Notes: generated from the sequence alone by a model not told the origin. 64,000 nucleotides of DNA from Stieleria sp. JC731 (GCF_020966635.1 NZ_JAJKFQ010000011.1:62001-126000); one strand, 5' to 3'; positions 9,563 through 19,090 are shown, numbered from the stretch's first letter. Program-made: numbers and translations.

Positions 9563-9751
9563 TTATCGTGTGAACTTATATGGATCTTGCGGGTAATTCA
9601 GGACTTTTGCCGATTCGCCGTAGACTTCACGATCACCGCAGCGTGGAACAAAGGATTTCAGGCAAATTCGCGTGATCCCTTCGGTCGGGGCCGGATTGAA
9701 CTTGAGTCGTTTTATGATTTTTCTTAGCCTCCGCCGCGAATACTTCGACAT
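9563..9751 (-). CDS. Small hypothetical protein (62 aa)
   Basis: An open frame beginning ATG 9751 with a strongly basic start (MSKYSRRRLRKIIKRLKF) and a more ordinary C-terminal half (GDREVYGESAKVLNYPQDPY) whose codons look like neighbouring genes (GAA, GGC, GTC, TAC). It lies in the space between the lipoprotein gene (72 nt downstream) and the divergent SurA-like gene. No family recognised. It may instead be a chance frame or a gene remnant; nothing else explains the 481-nt gap 9491-9971. Confidence 0.4.
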   Translation of the reverse strand: MSKYSRRRLRKIIKRLKFNPAPTEGITRICLKSFVPRCGDREVYGESAKVLNYPQDPYKFTR

Positions 9752-9971
9752 GTCGGCTCGATGCGACGAAAAACGCGATTCAAGGCGAATCGCAACGCAT
9801 CAGCAACTTGCTCGCTGTCCCCTCAATCATCTGCTAGCAAAACAGTTGCAGATAACGCGGCACGCCATCGAGACTGGCAGTGTCTGGCGAAGGCGGACCG
9901 CGTGCAATCGTCGAAAGACCCACCTTATTACCGAAGATCTCGATAGACAGCGATTCAAAGGAGTGATCGTT

Positions 9972-11762
9972 ATGGTCCAGCCTCTCCGGCCTCTCGCAAT
10001 CAAGCGGACGCTTGCCATCGTTTTGGGCGCGTTACTGTTTGCTAACACCGCCGGCCAGCGTTTGGCTCACGGCGAAGAATCTAACCCTGTTGTTGCCGTC
10101 GTAAACGCGGATCCCATCACGCGGCAAATGTTGGCTGATGCCACTTTGGAGCGGCATGGCGAGCAGGTGTTGGACAATGTCATTATTAATCGCCAGCTGA
10201 TTTTGGAAGCCTGCAACGAACGCGGCATGCAAGTCAGCCAGGCCGAAGTCAGCGAAGAAATCGGTCGCTTGGCGACCAAATTTGGTTTCAGCGTTCAAGA
10301 CTACTTGAAGTTGTTGCAAGACGAACGTGAAATCGATCCAGGTCGATATGGCCGTGAAATCATCTGGCCGATGTTGGCTCTGCGAAAGTTGGTGGCCGAC
10401 CAAGTCGAACCGACTGAAGAAGAGTTCAACCGTGCTTTCGTCGCTCAATATGGTGAAGCGGTGAAGTGCCGAATGATCATGGTCGGCGATCAAAACAAAG
10501 CTCAGATGCTGCATCGCGAAGCGAACGCCAATCCGGACAACTTCGCCAACCTTGCCAAGCAAAACAGTGACGATGAAGCCAGCGCCAGCGTCGGAGGATT
10601 GATTCATCCGATTCGTCGCTACATGGGTGATTCACGCCTCGAGGAAGCTGCATTCAGTTTGCAGGCCGGCGAGATCTCACCGATCTTGCAAGTCGGCGAT
10701 CAATGGATGTTCGTCCAAGTTGTTCGACGTATTCCAGCGACCGTTCCAAACGCCCAAGCGATGCCGGCAATTCGTGAGCAAATCAATGATCGCATCCGCG
10801 ATCAAAAGATGAAAACAGCCGCGACCGAGCTGTTTGCTCAGCTACAGCGAGATGCAAACGTAGTCAAAGTCTTCGGAAACCCCGAGCTTGAGAAACAACA
10901 TCCGGGTATTGCGGCAATCGTCAACAACGGACGTATCACCATCGCTCAATTGGCTGCCGAGTGCGTTAAGCGACACGGCAAAGATGTTTTGGATGGAGAG
11001 ATCAATCGTAAGTTGCTGACGCAAGCTTTGTCGAAAGCGAAGAAGCAAGTTTCCGATGCGGACCTCAACTCGGAAATCGAACGCGCCGCCAAAAGCTATG
11101 GCTTCATCAAGGCCGATGGTTCAGCGGATCTAAAATCGTGGATCGATTCGGTTACCAGCGATGGCGAAACGACCTACCCGCTGTATGTGAAAGATGCCGT
11201 TTGGCCAAGCGTGGCGCTGAAGAAGCTGGTCGAAGATCGCGTACAGATTACCGAACAAGACTTGGAAGTCGGTTTCGAAAGCAACTTTGGACCGCGCGTC
11301 GAAGTGCTTGCCTGCGTTTTGGGCGATCAACGCACCGCACAAAAGGTTTGGAAGATGGCACGTGACAATCCTTCCGAAGAATTCTTTGGTCGATTGGCCG
11401 AAGACTACAGCGTCGAACCCGTTTCGGCCAGCAACAGCGGAAAGGTGCCTCCGATCCGAAAGTACAGTGGTCAACCGACGATCGAAGATGAAGCGTTTGA
11501 CCTGAAGCCGGGTGAGTTGAGTGGCGTTATCAGCGTTGGTGACAAGTACATCTTGCTGAAGTGCCAAGGTCGGACTCAGCCATTGGTCAGCGATCGCGAA
11601 GCCGTCCGAGGCGAATTGATCCGTGATCTGACCGAGCGAAAGTACTCTGTCGAAATGGCCAAAGCGTTTGACAAGTTGAAAGACACCGCCGAGATCGAAA
11701 ACTACTTCACCGCGGTCAAGGAAATCGCTTCGGCAGCTCGTGCGAATGCGGCTAAACGCTAG
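9972..11762 (+). CDS. Exported double-parvulin SurA-like peptidyl-prolyl isomerase
   Basis: 596 aa from ATG 9972, chosen because MVQPLRPLAIKRTLAIVLGA starts a Sec signal ending near AHGEE; the 100-codon upstream extension is not protein-like. The protein is an internal duplication: each half has a SurA-N-like helical region (VVNADPITRQMLADATLERH; IVNNGRITIAQLAAECVKRH) followed by a PpiC rotamase domain (NSDDEASASVGGLIHPIRRY...AFSLQAGEISPILQVGDQW; VEPVSASNSGKVPPIRKY...AFDLKPGELSGVISVGDKY). Likely a periplasmic chaperone/prolyl isomerase for outer-membrane or secreted proteins. Followed by a hairpin terminator. Confidence 0.88.
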   Translation: MVQPLRPLAIKRTLAIVLGALLFANTAGQRLAHGEESNPVVAVVNADPITRQMLADATLERHGEQVLDNVIINRQLILEACNERGMQVSQAEVSEEIGRLATKFGFSVQDYLKLLQDEREIDPGRYGREIIWPMLALRKLVADQVEPTEEEFNRAFVAQYGEAVKCRMIMVGDQNKAQMLHREANANPDNFANLAKQNSDDEASASVGGLIHPIRRYMGDSRLEEAAFSLQAGEISPILQVGDQWMFVQVVRRIPATVPNAQAMPAIREQINDRIRDQKMKTAATELFAQLQRDANVVKVFGNPELEKQHPGIAAIVNNGRITIAQLAAECVKRHGKDVLDGEINRKLLTQALSKAKKQVSDADLNSEIERAAKSYGFIKADGSADLKSWIDSVTSDGETTYPLYVKDAVWPSVALKKLVEDRVQITEQDLEVGFESNFGPRVEVLACVLGDQRTAQKVWKMARDNPSEEFFGRLAEDYSVEPVSASNSGKVPPIRKYSGQPTIEDEAFDLKPGELSGVISVGDKYILLKCQGRTQPLVSDREAVRGELIRDLTERKYSVEMAKAFDKLKDTAEIENYFTAVKEIASAARANAAKR

Positions 11763-11811
11763 CCGACGGTCGCTGCTAATCAACGGCTACTGGTACCAAT
11801 CGAAATTAGAA

Positions 11812-11845
11812 CAGCCGCGGGTTTTGACTCGCGGCTGCTTTTGTT
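11812..11845 (+). terminator. Terminator after the SurA-like gene
   Basis: CAGCCGCG / CGCGGCTG, an 8-bp GC-rich stem with a 10-nt loop, followed by CTTTTGTT, 49 nt after the stop codon. Confidence 0.8.
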
Positions 11846-11942
11846 GAATGTCTTGTCGCTTCGCTGTGGTGTTTCGCGTTCCGATCCGCGTCAACCAACC
11901 ATCGCAAAGACAATGATGGGCCGTTCGGTCGCTGGGATTGGT

Positions 11943-12845
11943 TTACTTCATTTGCGCAACCGCAGCTTTGATTTTGCTGACGATGCCTGAGTCCAAATCG
12001 CTGACCAACGGAAGAATCGGGCCAGTGTTCGCGATACCTGCTTCAGCAACAGCGTGATGCAAGACGCGAATGGGGCTGTATTGGTTGCGAAGGTCCTCCA
12101 GTGGCAAGAACCATTCGCGGATCTTTTCGGCCTTCTCGAAATCGCCTTCGTGAATCGCGTGCATCATTTCCATACTGCGATTCGGAGCGACACAAACGCA
12201 TCCACTGGTGAACCCGGTGACGCCGAAGTCACGGAGGTGAACGATGGCGGGTTGTTCCCCGATGCCGCTGACCATTCGGTCGCTCGGGAAGATATCGGTC
12301 AGTGATTTTAGGTATGGATCGTCAGACGGGTCGTCCAGCACGACGGCATATTTGATCCACGAAATCACGCCATCTTTTTCAAGAGCTTCGACCAGTGACG
12401 GTTCCAGCCAACGATCGAATTTGATGTACAACACCAAAGGTTTACCCAAACGCTCGGCCAATCGTCGAATGCCGGATGCACAGCCTTGTTGATCAATGAT
12501 GTCGCGGGAAGGCAGCAGCATCGCGGTTGAGTATTCGAACTCGCGCAAGATATCGACCTGATCGCAGGCGAGTCCGTACGCGGGGCCGATCGAAGGGACG
12601 ACAGTGGTTTCGTCAGCAGACTCTTCGGCCAGCATCGAAAGCGTCGCAGCAAACTCGCTTAGGCGAATGTGATAAAAGAGCGCGTTTCCTCCGTACAGCA
12701 ACGAACGCACTCCACCGTCTTCGAGGAAGCGGATGATCTTGCGATTTTCTTCTCGACAGACTTCGCCTTCGGCATTGCGAGCCAATGGTGGAACGGCAAA
12801 GACACTGGTGCGGAGATGAGCGGGGTCGAATTCGGACTTAAGCAT
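11943..12845 (-). CDS. Dihydrodipicolinate synthase-family (DapA-like) aldolase/lyase
   Basis: 300 aa TIM-barrel of the DapA/N-acetylneuraminate lyase family. The loop YGGNALFYHIRLSEF resembles the GTTGE region only loosely; KPLVLYIK and WIKYAVV match the strands carrying the Tyr and Schiff-base Lys regions of the family, with Lys of WIKY the likely imine lysine. It is the third gene of a minus-strand run after the GH10-like and SMP-30 genes, so a role in sugar-acid or keto-acid catabolism fits better than lysine synthesis (inference). The substrate cannot be assigned. Confidence 0.82.
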   Translation of the reverse strand: MLKSEFDPAHLRTSVFAVPPLARNAEGEVCREENRKIIRFLEDGGVRSLLYGGNALFYHIRLSEFAATLSMLAEESADETTVVPSIGPAYGLACDQVDILREFEYSTAMLLPSRDIIDQQGCASGIRRLAERLGKPLVLYIKFDRWLEPSLVEALEKDGVISWIKYAVVLDDPSDDPYLKSLTDIFPSDRMVSGIGEQPAIVHLRDFGVTGFTSGCVCVAPNRSMEMMHAIHEGDFEKAEKIREWFLPLEDLRNQYSPIRVLHHAVAEAGIANTGPILPLVSDLDSGIVSKIKAAVAQMK

Positions 12846-12998
12846 GATTTGAGGTGGGGAGTGATTTGGATACTTGGGATTCGTGACGCCAAGTATTCAA
12901 AGGCGGGTGTTTTTATTAGCGGTATCAGACGATCGTGTACTGCGTGGCTTTGTTTCCAGGGGCCAAACGGACACGTCAGGCGTCGAGCCGAGCAGGAG

Positions 12999-13937
12999 TT
13001 AGTGCAGCCCAGCGATCGGCATTTGAACCTTGTACAAGCCGGTGCGTGCGGTGACGAACATGGTTTTCCAGTCTTCACCACCGAAGCAAACGTTGGCTGG
13101 CTTTTGTGGGATCGAAACCAATCCAACCAACTTGCCTTCGGGCGAATAGATTTGGATTCCCAAATCGGTTGTGATATAGACGTTGCCTTCGACATCAAGC
13201 GTGATCCCGTCTGCTCCTGTACCTGACTTGCCGTCGGGTTGTTTCAGCGAGCAGAACGTTTTCGCCGGACTGAGTTTGCCCGGGCCGAGTACATCGAATA
13301 CCAACATCTCCGATTGAGCGCTCGGGCACACGTAAAGCTTGTCGCCTTTGGGTGAAAGCCCGATGCCGTTGGGAGCCTTGATGTCAGAGCTGACACGTGA
13401 GACTTTGCGTTCTCCCGCGATTTCGGGAGCGATGTAATAAACCGCTTGGATCGTTTGGGGTAGCGGTGTGGGGGCGCTAAACAATGGGTCGGTGAAATAG
13501 ATGCCGCCTACCGAATCGACGATGAGGTCGTTGGGAGCGTTGAAGCGCCGTCCGCCAAACTTCGATGCCAGCACTGTGGCTTCGGCGGTCTCGTAATCGT
13601 ACTGAACCACTTGCCCGTCCATTTGACAGGCTCGCAGATTTCCGTCCACCGCGATCAGGATTCCATTGGTATGGGCCGATTGATCGGTGAACTTGTCGAT
13701 CGTTCCATCGGGACGAAGGCGATGAACGGCGGTGTTGGGAATATCTGAAAAGTACAGCGTTTTCGATTTTGGTTCCCAGGCCGGGCCTTCGGTGAACGTG
13801 AAGCCGTCTTGAACCAATTCAACTTCGCCGACCGCTTTGATCGATAGCTCATCGCTTGGTTCTTGAGCAACACAGCAAGCTGACAAAACAATCGCCTGCA
13901 TCGCCGCCAAGTTCCTCATCCATCGAAACGACAACAT
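12999..13937 (-). CDS. SMP-30/gluconolactonase-family secreted protein
   Basis: 312 aa from ATG 13937 (MLSFRWMRNLAAMQAIVLSA), which begins a signal sequence; a TTG five codons upstream is less likely. Six-bladed propeller features of the SMP-30/LRE family are present: FTEGPAWEPKSKTLYFSDI, AHTNGILIA, NAPNDLIVDSVGGIYFTD, GIGLSPKGDKLYV, DGITLDVEGNVYITT. The Asn-Asp and Glu positions are the usual divalent-metal ligands. Probably hydrolyses a sugar lactone outside the cytoplasm. It ends 153 nt before the DapA-like gene and follows the GH10-like gene by 33 nt, suggesting one operon. Confidence 0.9.
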   Translation of the reverse strand: MLSFRWMRNLAAMQAIVLSACCVAQEPSDELSIKAVGEVELVQDGFTFTEGPAWEPKSKTLYFSDIPNTAVHRLRPDGTIDKFTDQSAHTNGILIAVDGNLRACQMDGQVVQYDYETAEATVLASKFGGRRFNAPNDLIVDSVGGIYFTDPLFSAPTPLPQTIQAVYYIAPEIAGERKVSRVSSDIKAPNGIGLSPKGDKLYVCPSAQSEMLVFDVLGPGKLSPAKTFCSLKQPDGKSGTGADGITLDVEGNVYITTDLGIQIYSPEGKLVGLVSIPQKPANVCFGGEDWKTMFVTARTGLYKVQMPIAGLH

Positions 13938-13970
13938 GCGTGTACTCTCCAATTGGTTTTAGTTAGACCG

Positions 13971-15467
13971 CTAAGTCAATAATTCTTCGCGAACGCGTTC
14001 AAAGTAGTCCAGGATCGGCCTTGGGAATCCCTCGGCGTTGATTACACCGGAGTGGGCTTGGACGTGTGGTTCGTTGTCTGCCCAGCCATCCCAAACGATT
14101 CCATGAACAACTTGCTTGGCCAACAGTGTACGGACTAATGGACCGGCCGTGCGGAGTTGGTTGGCAGCTAATTCTGCTTTATTGTCACCAACAATCAGCG
14201 TTGGGGTTTTGACCTTGGCGTTGGTGTCTTCTCCGCAGTCACCTGGGATTGTCAATTGCACCAACATCGGGATGCCAAGTGTTGCCCAGCGATCGATCAT
14301 TTGGCCAAAGTCCAGTGCCGATCTGGGGAGCGTCGCGTCGCTGCCGTAGTTCAGGCGAACGTCGAGGCCAATCCCTGCCATTCCGAGTCCGCTGCGGGCG
14401 ATCGCGTCGGCAAAATGCAAGGCCGAGATCCCGTCGCGGTGCTTTGCCAGGTATTCACCAAAAGGTTGATCGAACGAGATGATTGCGGGTGTATTGGGGT
14501 CGATGCGACGGACCGTTTGCAAGATCGCCACGGCAAGCCGCATCACTTGTTCGTCGTCCAAGCGGATCGGCCCGGGGGTATTCAATCCGGTGGCGCAATT
14601 CCAAAGCTGAACCGAACCACGATATCGGCTGACCACGCGTTCGGTAAATTGCGTGACCGAGGACAGGAACGATTCAAAGTTATCTTCGATCAGATAGAAC
14701 CAAGGCGGCATCATCTCATCGCGGAAATCCAACAGCGGCCCACAGAGAATTTTCATTCCTTGTTCGGCACACCATTGAATCGTCCGATCGCTCTTATCAA
14801 ATTCGTAGCGTCCGGCTTCTTCTTCGATCATGCCCCAGTTCAGCCGGACGGCCGCGGTGTTAAATGCTTTTGCAAAACGCGCCGAGTGTTGCGAGCGTGT
14901 GGGAGCAGGCGGAACGACACTGCCGGCCAGCAATGTGTTGAGCTGTGGTTCGCGTTGTTTGCGATAGGCAATCGATTGCAATGCGAAGGATTCGCCAAGG
15001 TCAGCGATCGCATTTTCCAATGTCGCGATCGCTTGCAGTGCCGATTGTGAGCAGGCACTTAAATCGTCTTGCTGTTGGACCGCGTCGAGAAACTGATCGG
15101 TGCCACGTTGAAGCAGTTCACCGAAGCGATCGCCAAGTGAAAGTCCCGCTCGTTGCCAAGTGTCCGATTGCACGCGTGCGCGGTAACAGCTGCCGCGAGC
15201 CAGTTCCAGAAACAGCGGATACGGCTCGGACGAAGGCATCAGCGTGCAAGTCGAGAGCGTTCGGTATCCCAAGCCTTTTGTCGGGCAGGTGAGGTACAGC
15301 TTGCCCGACGTTTCGACAGGGCGGCTGATTGAGAGAATGCCCTTCGCTTTTTCTTGCCTGCATTCCCAGGGGACACCTTCGATCCCGCAAATATAAGCAT
15401 CCTTCCACAGCGTCTGCTTTAGCAACAGCGTCGAATCAGGGGGGACGGCGAAGTGAAATTGCCCCAT
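13971..15467 (-). CDS. GH10-like TIM-barrel protein lacking both catalytic glutamates
   Basis: 498 aa, no signal peptide. Residues ~1-180 form an N-terminal carbohydrate-binding-like region. Residues ~195-495 resemble glycoside hydrolase family 10: AVRLNWGMIEEEAGRYEFD, CAEQGMKILCGPLL, PPWFY, the C-terminal WDGWADNEPHVQ and FPRPILDYFERVRE. In GH10 the acid/base Glu follows W-D-V-V-N; here that segment is WNCATGLN (Gly294 by my alignment). The nucleophile segment I-T-E-L-D is VQLTIPGD (Leu405). It is therefore probably not a classical xylanase; either a binding protein or a divergent enzyme. First gene of a minus run with SMP-30 and DapA-like genes. Confidence 0.7.
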   Translation of the reverse strand: MGQFHFAVPPDSTLLLKQTLWKDAYICGIEGVPWECRQEKAKGILSISRPVETSGKLYLTCPTKGLGYRTLSTCTLMPSSEPYPLFLELARGSCYRARVQSDTWQRAGLSLGDRFGELLQRGTDQFLDAVQQQDDLSACSQSALQAIATLENAIADLGESFALQSIAYRKQREPQLNTLLAGSVVPPAPTRSQHSARFAKAFNTAAVRLNWGMIEEEAGRYEFDKSDRTIQWCAEQGMKILCGPLLDFRDEMMPPWFYLIEDNFESFLSSVTQFTERVVSRYRGSVQLWNCATGLNTPGPIRLDDEQVMRLAVAILQTVRRIDPNTPAIISFDQPFGEYLAKHRDGISALHFADAIARSGLGMAGIGLDVRLNYGSDATLPRSALDFGQMIDRWATLGIPMLVQLTIPGDCGEDTNAKVKTPTLIVGDNKAELAANQLRTAGPLVRTLLAKQVVHGIVWDGWADNEPHVQAHSGVINAEGFPRPILDYFERVREELLT

Positions 15468-15957
15468 GGGTGCGCTGAACGATCCGAGACTGAAGCAGGT
15501 ATTGAAAGATCCGAATTCGGGGTGCTCAGTTTACCCCGACTCCGACATCAACGCGACTGGTGGAAAGCGTTCGCGATTAAGCCACGTGAACGTCGCGTCT
15601 GCGCTGCTGAACTCATCCGCGAAAACTTGGTCATCGGGCCGGAAATCGTGCATGTATAATTCATCGCTTCTTCTCAAACGACGCTCGCGCTAGGCCCCTG
15701 ATCGCAACCAATCGCGCTGGCGCGTCGACGGAAATGCGACGCTTGGGATTTCGAGATGAATCACGGTTCGTGTGTAACTCAAAAGAGGGGATCCCAGGTG
15801 GGGTCGCCCGTGACTCGGTGTGGTTGTGAAGCTGAGGCAGATCACCAACAATGCCCGAATTGATGTCCGCGGATGAGTGTTTGCAGATCTCTATTCGCCG
15901 GGCCTAGCTGGCTTCAAATTGAAGTCACCTGAACGGTCGCCTTTAAACCTGTGGTGA
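15468..15957. other. 490-nt intergenic region, no gene recognised
   Basis: Divergent space between the GH10-like gene and purC. No convincing frame on either strand. A TATAAT hexamer sits at 15654-15659 on the plus strand without a clear -35 at 16-18 nt; it could serve a purC leader or a small transcript. I looked for SRP RNA and 6S-like features and saw none. Confidence 0.5.
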
Positions 15958-16857
15958 ATGATGTCGAGTTCGGCACTTTATAAATTCGACGCCCTTGGTG
16001 CGCTGCTGGAAACCGAATTGCCATTGCCCAGGCGTAGTGGCAAAGTGCGGGATGTCTATGAGTTGGGCGATTCGCTGCTAGTTGTCAGCACCGACCGAAT
16101 TAGTGCTTTCGATTACATCCTGCCGAGCGGAATTCCTGACAAAGGAAAGCTGCTAACTCAGATGAGCGTGTTCTGGTTTGGTTATCTGGATGTCGAGCAT
16201 CACCTGATCTCCACTGAAGTACCGGCTGAACTGGCCGAGCGGTTTGATGTCCAGCCACTCGTTGGCCGCGTCATGGTTGTTAAAAAAGCGAACGTGGTGC
16301 CTTTTGAATGCGTCGCTCGCGGCTACTTGGAAGGCAGTGGCTGGAAGGAATACCAAGACAACCAGCAGGTTTGCGGCAACAAGCTTCCCGAAGGCCTGAC
16401 GCAATGTTCTGCGCTTCCCGAAGCGATTTTCACTCCGGCGACCAAAGCCGAAGAAGGGCATGACGAGAATGTCACGATCGGTCGAATGATTGCCGATGTC
16501 GGAAGCGACCTGGCGTTGCATCTACGTGACGAAACGTTGCGTTTGTATCGTCAGGCAGCCGAGTATGCGAAGTCACGCGGCATCATCATTGCGGACACCA
16601 AATTCGAATTCGGACAGGTCGACGGCGACACGCCGATTTTGATCGACGAAGTCCTGACACCCGACTCTTCGCGGTTTTGGGATGCCGCAACCTACGAAGC
16701 CGGGCACTCGCAACCATCGTTTGATAAGCAGTTCGTACGTGAGTGGTTGATGGCGTCCGACTGGGATCGCAATTCACCACCCCCGCCATTGCCCGAAGAG
16801 ATTATTCGGCAAACGGCGGCAAAGTACCAAGAAGCGTTTGATCGCTTGGCAAACTGA
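15958..16857 (+). CDS. purC: Phosphoribosylaminoimidazole-succinocarboxamide synthase (SAICAR synthetase)
   Basis: 299 aa, the longer single-domain form. Catalyses ATP-dependent joining of aspartate to CAIR in purine synthesis. Diagnostic stretches: RRSGKVRDVYELGDSLLVVS, TDRISAFDYILPSGIPDKG, ECVARGYLEGSGWKEY, GIIIADTKFEFG and the C-terminal DEVLTPDSSRFW. ATG 15958 is chosen; a second ATG follows immediately. It stands alone, with no other pur gene in the window, and its stop lies 41 nt from the convergent hemQ stop. Confidence 0.97.
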   Translation: MMSSSALYKFDALGALLETELPLPRRSGKVRDVYELGDSLLVVSTDRISAFDYILPSGIPDKGKLLTQMSVFWFGYLDVEHHLISTEVPAELAERFDVQPLVGRVMVVKKANVVPFECVARGYLEGSGWKEYQDNQQVCGNKLPEGLTQCSALPEAIFTPATKAEEGHDENVTIGRMIADVGSDLALHLRDETLRLYRQAAEYAKSRGIIIADTKFEFGQVDGDTPILIDEVLTPDSSRFWDAATYEAGHSQPSFDKQFVREWLMASDWDRNSPPPPLPEEIIRQTAAKYQEAFDRLAN

Positions 16858-16898
16858 GTTGATCCAAGCGGCTCGGCGCTACACGAGGGCGACCGGCA

Positions 16899-17738
16899 CT
16901 ACACGACTTTGCAGTGGTGCAGGATTTCATTCGCGGTGGCTCGATATCCGACATAAAACGGGCCAAATTCAGCGTACTTGGCACTCGCTTTGTCGAATCG
17001 CATCTTGTAGACGATATCCTTCAGATAATCTGGGTTACGTCCCCACAAAGTCACCATCCATTCCCAGTTATCGAGGCCGACGCCAACGGTGATCAGTTGT
17101 GAGACTTTGCCAGCGAAGGCGATTCCGCTCTGGGCGTGTTCGGCCATCATCGAGTTGCGATCGCTAAACGATTCCATGAACCAGTTCGCGTCAGGCACGC
17201 GAGACTTATTCATCGGATAGAAGCACGCCGCTGGCCAATCGGGAAACTCGGGACGGAGCCGCTGTTCGTTCATCATCGGCAAGCGTCGTTCATAGGCGGC
17301 GACTTTTGCGTTCAGTTCATCGCTGCCTTCGGCGGAGCCTTCTTTGATCAGTCGTTCACGGTACTTTTCGATCGAGGGGACGTACTCGCTGACTTCGCTG
17401 ATCGAAACGAATGACCAGACCGGTGTGATGAATTGTCCCAAAGGCGGCGCGATCAGGGCTTGGTGAACCGCGTCGACTTTTGCAGGGTCTGGGTCCATCA
17501 CGACGATGGCAAAGTCTGCCTCGTGACCACTGATCCAGTACGCAGCCAGTCGTTCGGGCTTTGTCTCTGGGGAAGGCGAAAGTGCCGAGCGAAAGCTTTC
17601 GGCGCAGCCCGGTGACAAAACGTGTGGCATCGCTTCACGACGGAACCGGTACAGAAAGTGGCCGCAGTGCCAGCCTTTCTCTGGAATGGTCGATGGTTCG
17701 GGCAGAGGCGTAGCGTGGGGGTTGGGTCGACCGGACAT
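16899..17738 (-). CDS. hemQ: HemQ, coproheme decarboxylase (chlorite dismutase family)
   Basis: 279 aa from ATG 17738 (MSGRPNPHATP); the longer frame to 17810 is not supported. Recognised by the chlorite-dismutase-family C-terminus RFDKASAKYAEFGPFYVGY and the LDNWEWMVTLWG region. The family member in non-chlorate bacteria oxidatively decarboxylates coproheme III to protoheme with peroxide (coproporphyrin-dependent haem synthesis). Planctomycetes are known to carry it. No other haem genes are adjacent, so regulation is not visible. Confidence 0.92.
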   Translation of the reverse strand: MSGRPNPHATPLPEPSTIPEKGWHCGHFLYRFRREAMPHVLSPGCAESFRSALSPSPETKPERLAAYWISGHEADFAIVVMDPDPAKVDAVHQALIAPPLGQFITPVWSFVSISEVSEYVPSIEKYRERLIKEGSAEGSDELNAKVAAYERRLPMMNEQRLRPEFPDWPAACFYPMNKSRVPDANWFMESFSDRNSMMAEHAQSGIAFAGKVSQLITVGVGLDNWEWMVTLWGRNPDYLKDIVYKMRFDKASAKYAEFGPFYVGYRATANEILHHCKVV

Positions 17739-18190
17739 CAGCAATGCAATCCTTGAAGGTAAAGTCTGGCATGGTTGTCGAAACAGAATCCGCGCCAGCG
17801 ATAAACTCAAATGGTACTGCGTAGCATCCCATTTATCACGGTGCCGCGCAAGGTGTGGTCAGAACGGTGCTGGGCGACCAAAAGGGCATTTCGCGGAAGC
17901 CGTCGGTCGGTTTTTTTTGCCGATCCTCTTGAGGAAATTTCGGATCAATCTGGAAAACAGACATTCAGGGGTGCTAAAAGCGGGGTCCATGCGTGTTATT
18001 GCAAACACGACGGCGATTCCCTTTCCCTTGGCATGATCCATCTGGCGCGATTGTTGGGTTGATCGGGAAGCAAACGGTTGGTCCGAATGAATGCTCGCGC
18101 GTGGAACCACTTATCTTTCCCCGGCAGATGCGGCGATACGAATCCCAGGTCGAATTTCCGGATTCTCGAGCACGCAAGGAAGCAATCGGG
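17739..18190. other. 452-nt intergenic region, no gene recognised
   Basis: Divergent space between hemQ and the DUF1571 gene. Overlapping short frames occur on both strands but none has protein-like composition or a family match. A polyT stretch near 17911 is not preceded by a stable hairpin. Confidence 0.4.
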
Positions 18191-19060
18191 ATGCAACGAC
18201 GTCAATTCCTCTCCCTCACGGGATCGTTCGCAGCGGCTGCAGTCGCTAACCAGGCATTTGCGAAGCCTCCGCACTTGGTCGAGCCTGTTCACCGGGTTGC
18301 CAATGCCAGTATCACACCCGCAGCGCCGGTCAAGATATCGACCCTGGACGCAGCGATCTCGCAGGCACGGCAGTCATTGGATTTATGCCGCGATAGCGTA
18401 TCGGATTACACCGCTCTGTTGGTCAAACGCGAGCGTATCGGCGATACGCTGGGGCCGCACGAATACATGTCGGCCAAGATTCGTTGCCGCAAGGTCAACA
18501 ACGGCCGCGTGGTGCAGCCTTTGAGCGTTTACCTCAGCTTTTTGAAGCCTTCGACTGTCAAAGGTCGTGAGGTGATCTATGTGGAAGGTGCCAACGAAGG
18601 CAACATCATCGCTCACGAAGGTGGCTTTAAAGGCCGCTTCTTGCCGACCGTTCAGCTGTCGCCCACCGGTGCATTGGCGATGCGTGGTCAGCGCTATCCG
18701 ATGACCGAAATCGGTGTCGAGAACTTGCTCGTTAAGTTGATCGAACGTGGCGAGCAGGCTCGCCAGTTGCCCGACGTTCAAGCAGAAATGCGGCGCGGCA
18801 TTAAGATCAACAATCGACCTTGCATGTTGCTAACCGTGACGCAGCCTTCACGTCGTCCCGACCTGCTGTTTTATCAAGCGAAAGTCTACATGGACGAAGC
18901 TTTGAACCTGCCGATTCGCTACATCGCGTACGATTGGCCAAAGCCGGGTCAGACTGATTTAGAGGTGCTTGAGGAGTACAACTACCTCAATCTCAAAGTC
19001 AACGTCGGTCTGACCGACAAAGACTTCGATCCGAACAACAGTTCGTACAACTTCTATTAA
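18191..19060 (+). CDS. DUF1571-domain exported protein
   Basis: 289 aa from ATG 18191. The start MQRRQFLSLTGSFAAAAVA is a twin-arginine-like signal. The mature protein fits DUF1571, a family found mainly in planctomycetes and relatives: DYTALLVKRERIGDTLGPHE, a chain of beta strands, and the C-terminal LPIRYIAYDWP and YLNLKVNVGLTDKDFDP. The fold resembles lipoprotein-carrier (LolA/LppX-like) outer-membrane proteins, but the function is unknown. An upstream extension to 17993 is open but not coding-like. Confidence 0.82.
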   Translation: MQRRQFLSLTGSFAAAAVANQAFAKPPHLVEPVHRVANASITPAAPVKISTLDAAISQARQSLDLCRDSVSDYTALLVKRERIGDTLGPHEYMSAKIRCRKVNNGRVVQPLSVYLSFLKPSTVKGREVIYVEGANEGNIIAHEGGFKGRFLPTVQLSPTGALAMRGQRYPMTEIGVENLLVKLIERGEQARQLPDVQAEMRRGIKINNRPCMLLTVTQPSRRPDLLFYQAKVYMDEALNLPIRYIAYDWPKPGQTDLEVLEEYNYLNLKVNVGLTDKDFDPNNSSYNFY

Positions 19061-19067
19061 TCTGCAA

Positions 19068-19090
19068 CACCGCTTGGCGGTGGGTTTAGA
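19068..19090 (+). terminator. Possible terminator after the DUF1571 gene
   Basis: CACCGC-TTG-GCGGTG, a 6-bp stem with a 3-nt loop followed by GGTTTAG, seven nt after the stop. The T-tract is short, so this is tentative. Confidence 0.4.

Noticed and set aside
15631..15660. Promoter with TATAAT 300 nt upstream of purC
   Set aside because: A perfect -10 but no acceptable -35 at 16-18 nt and no confirmed transcript; kept only as a note.
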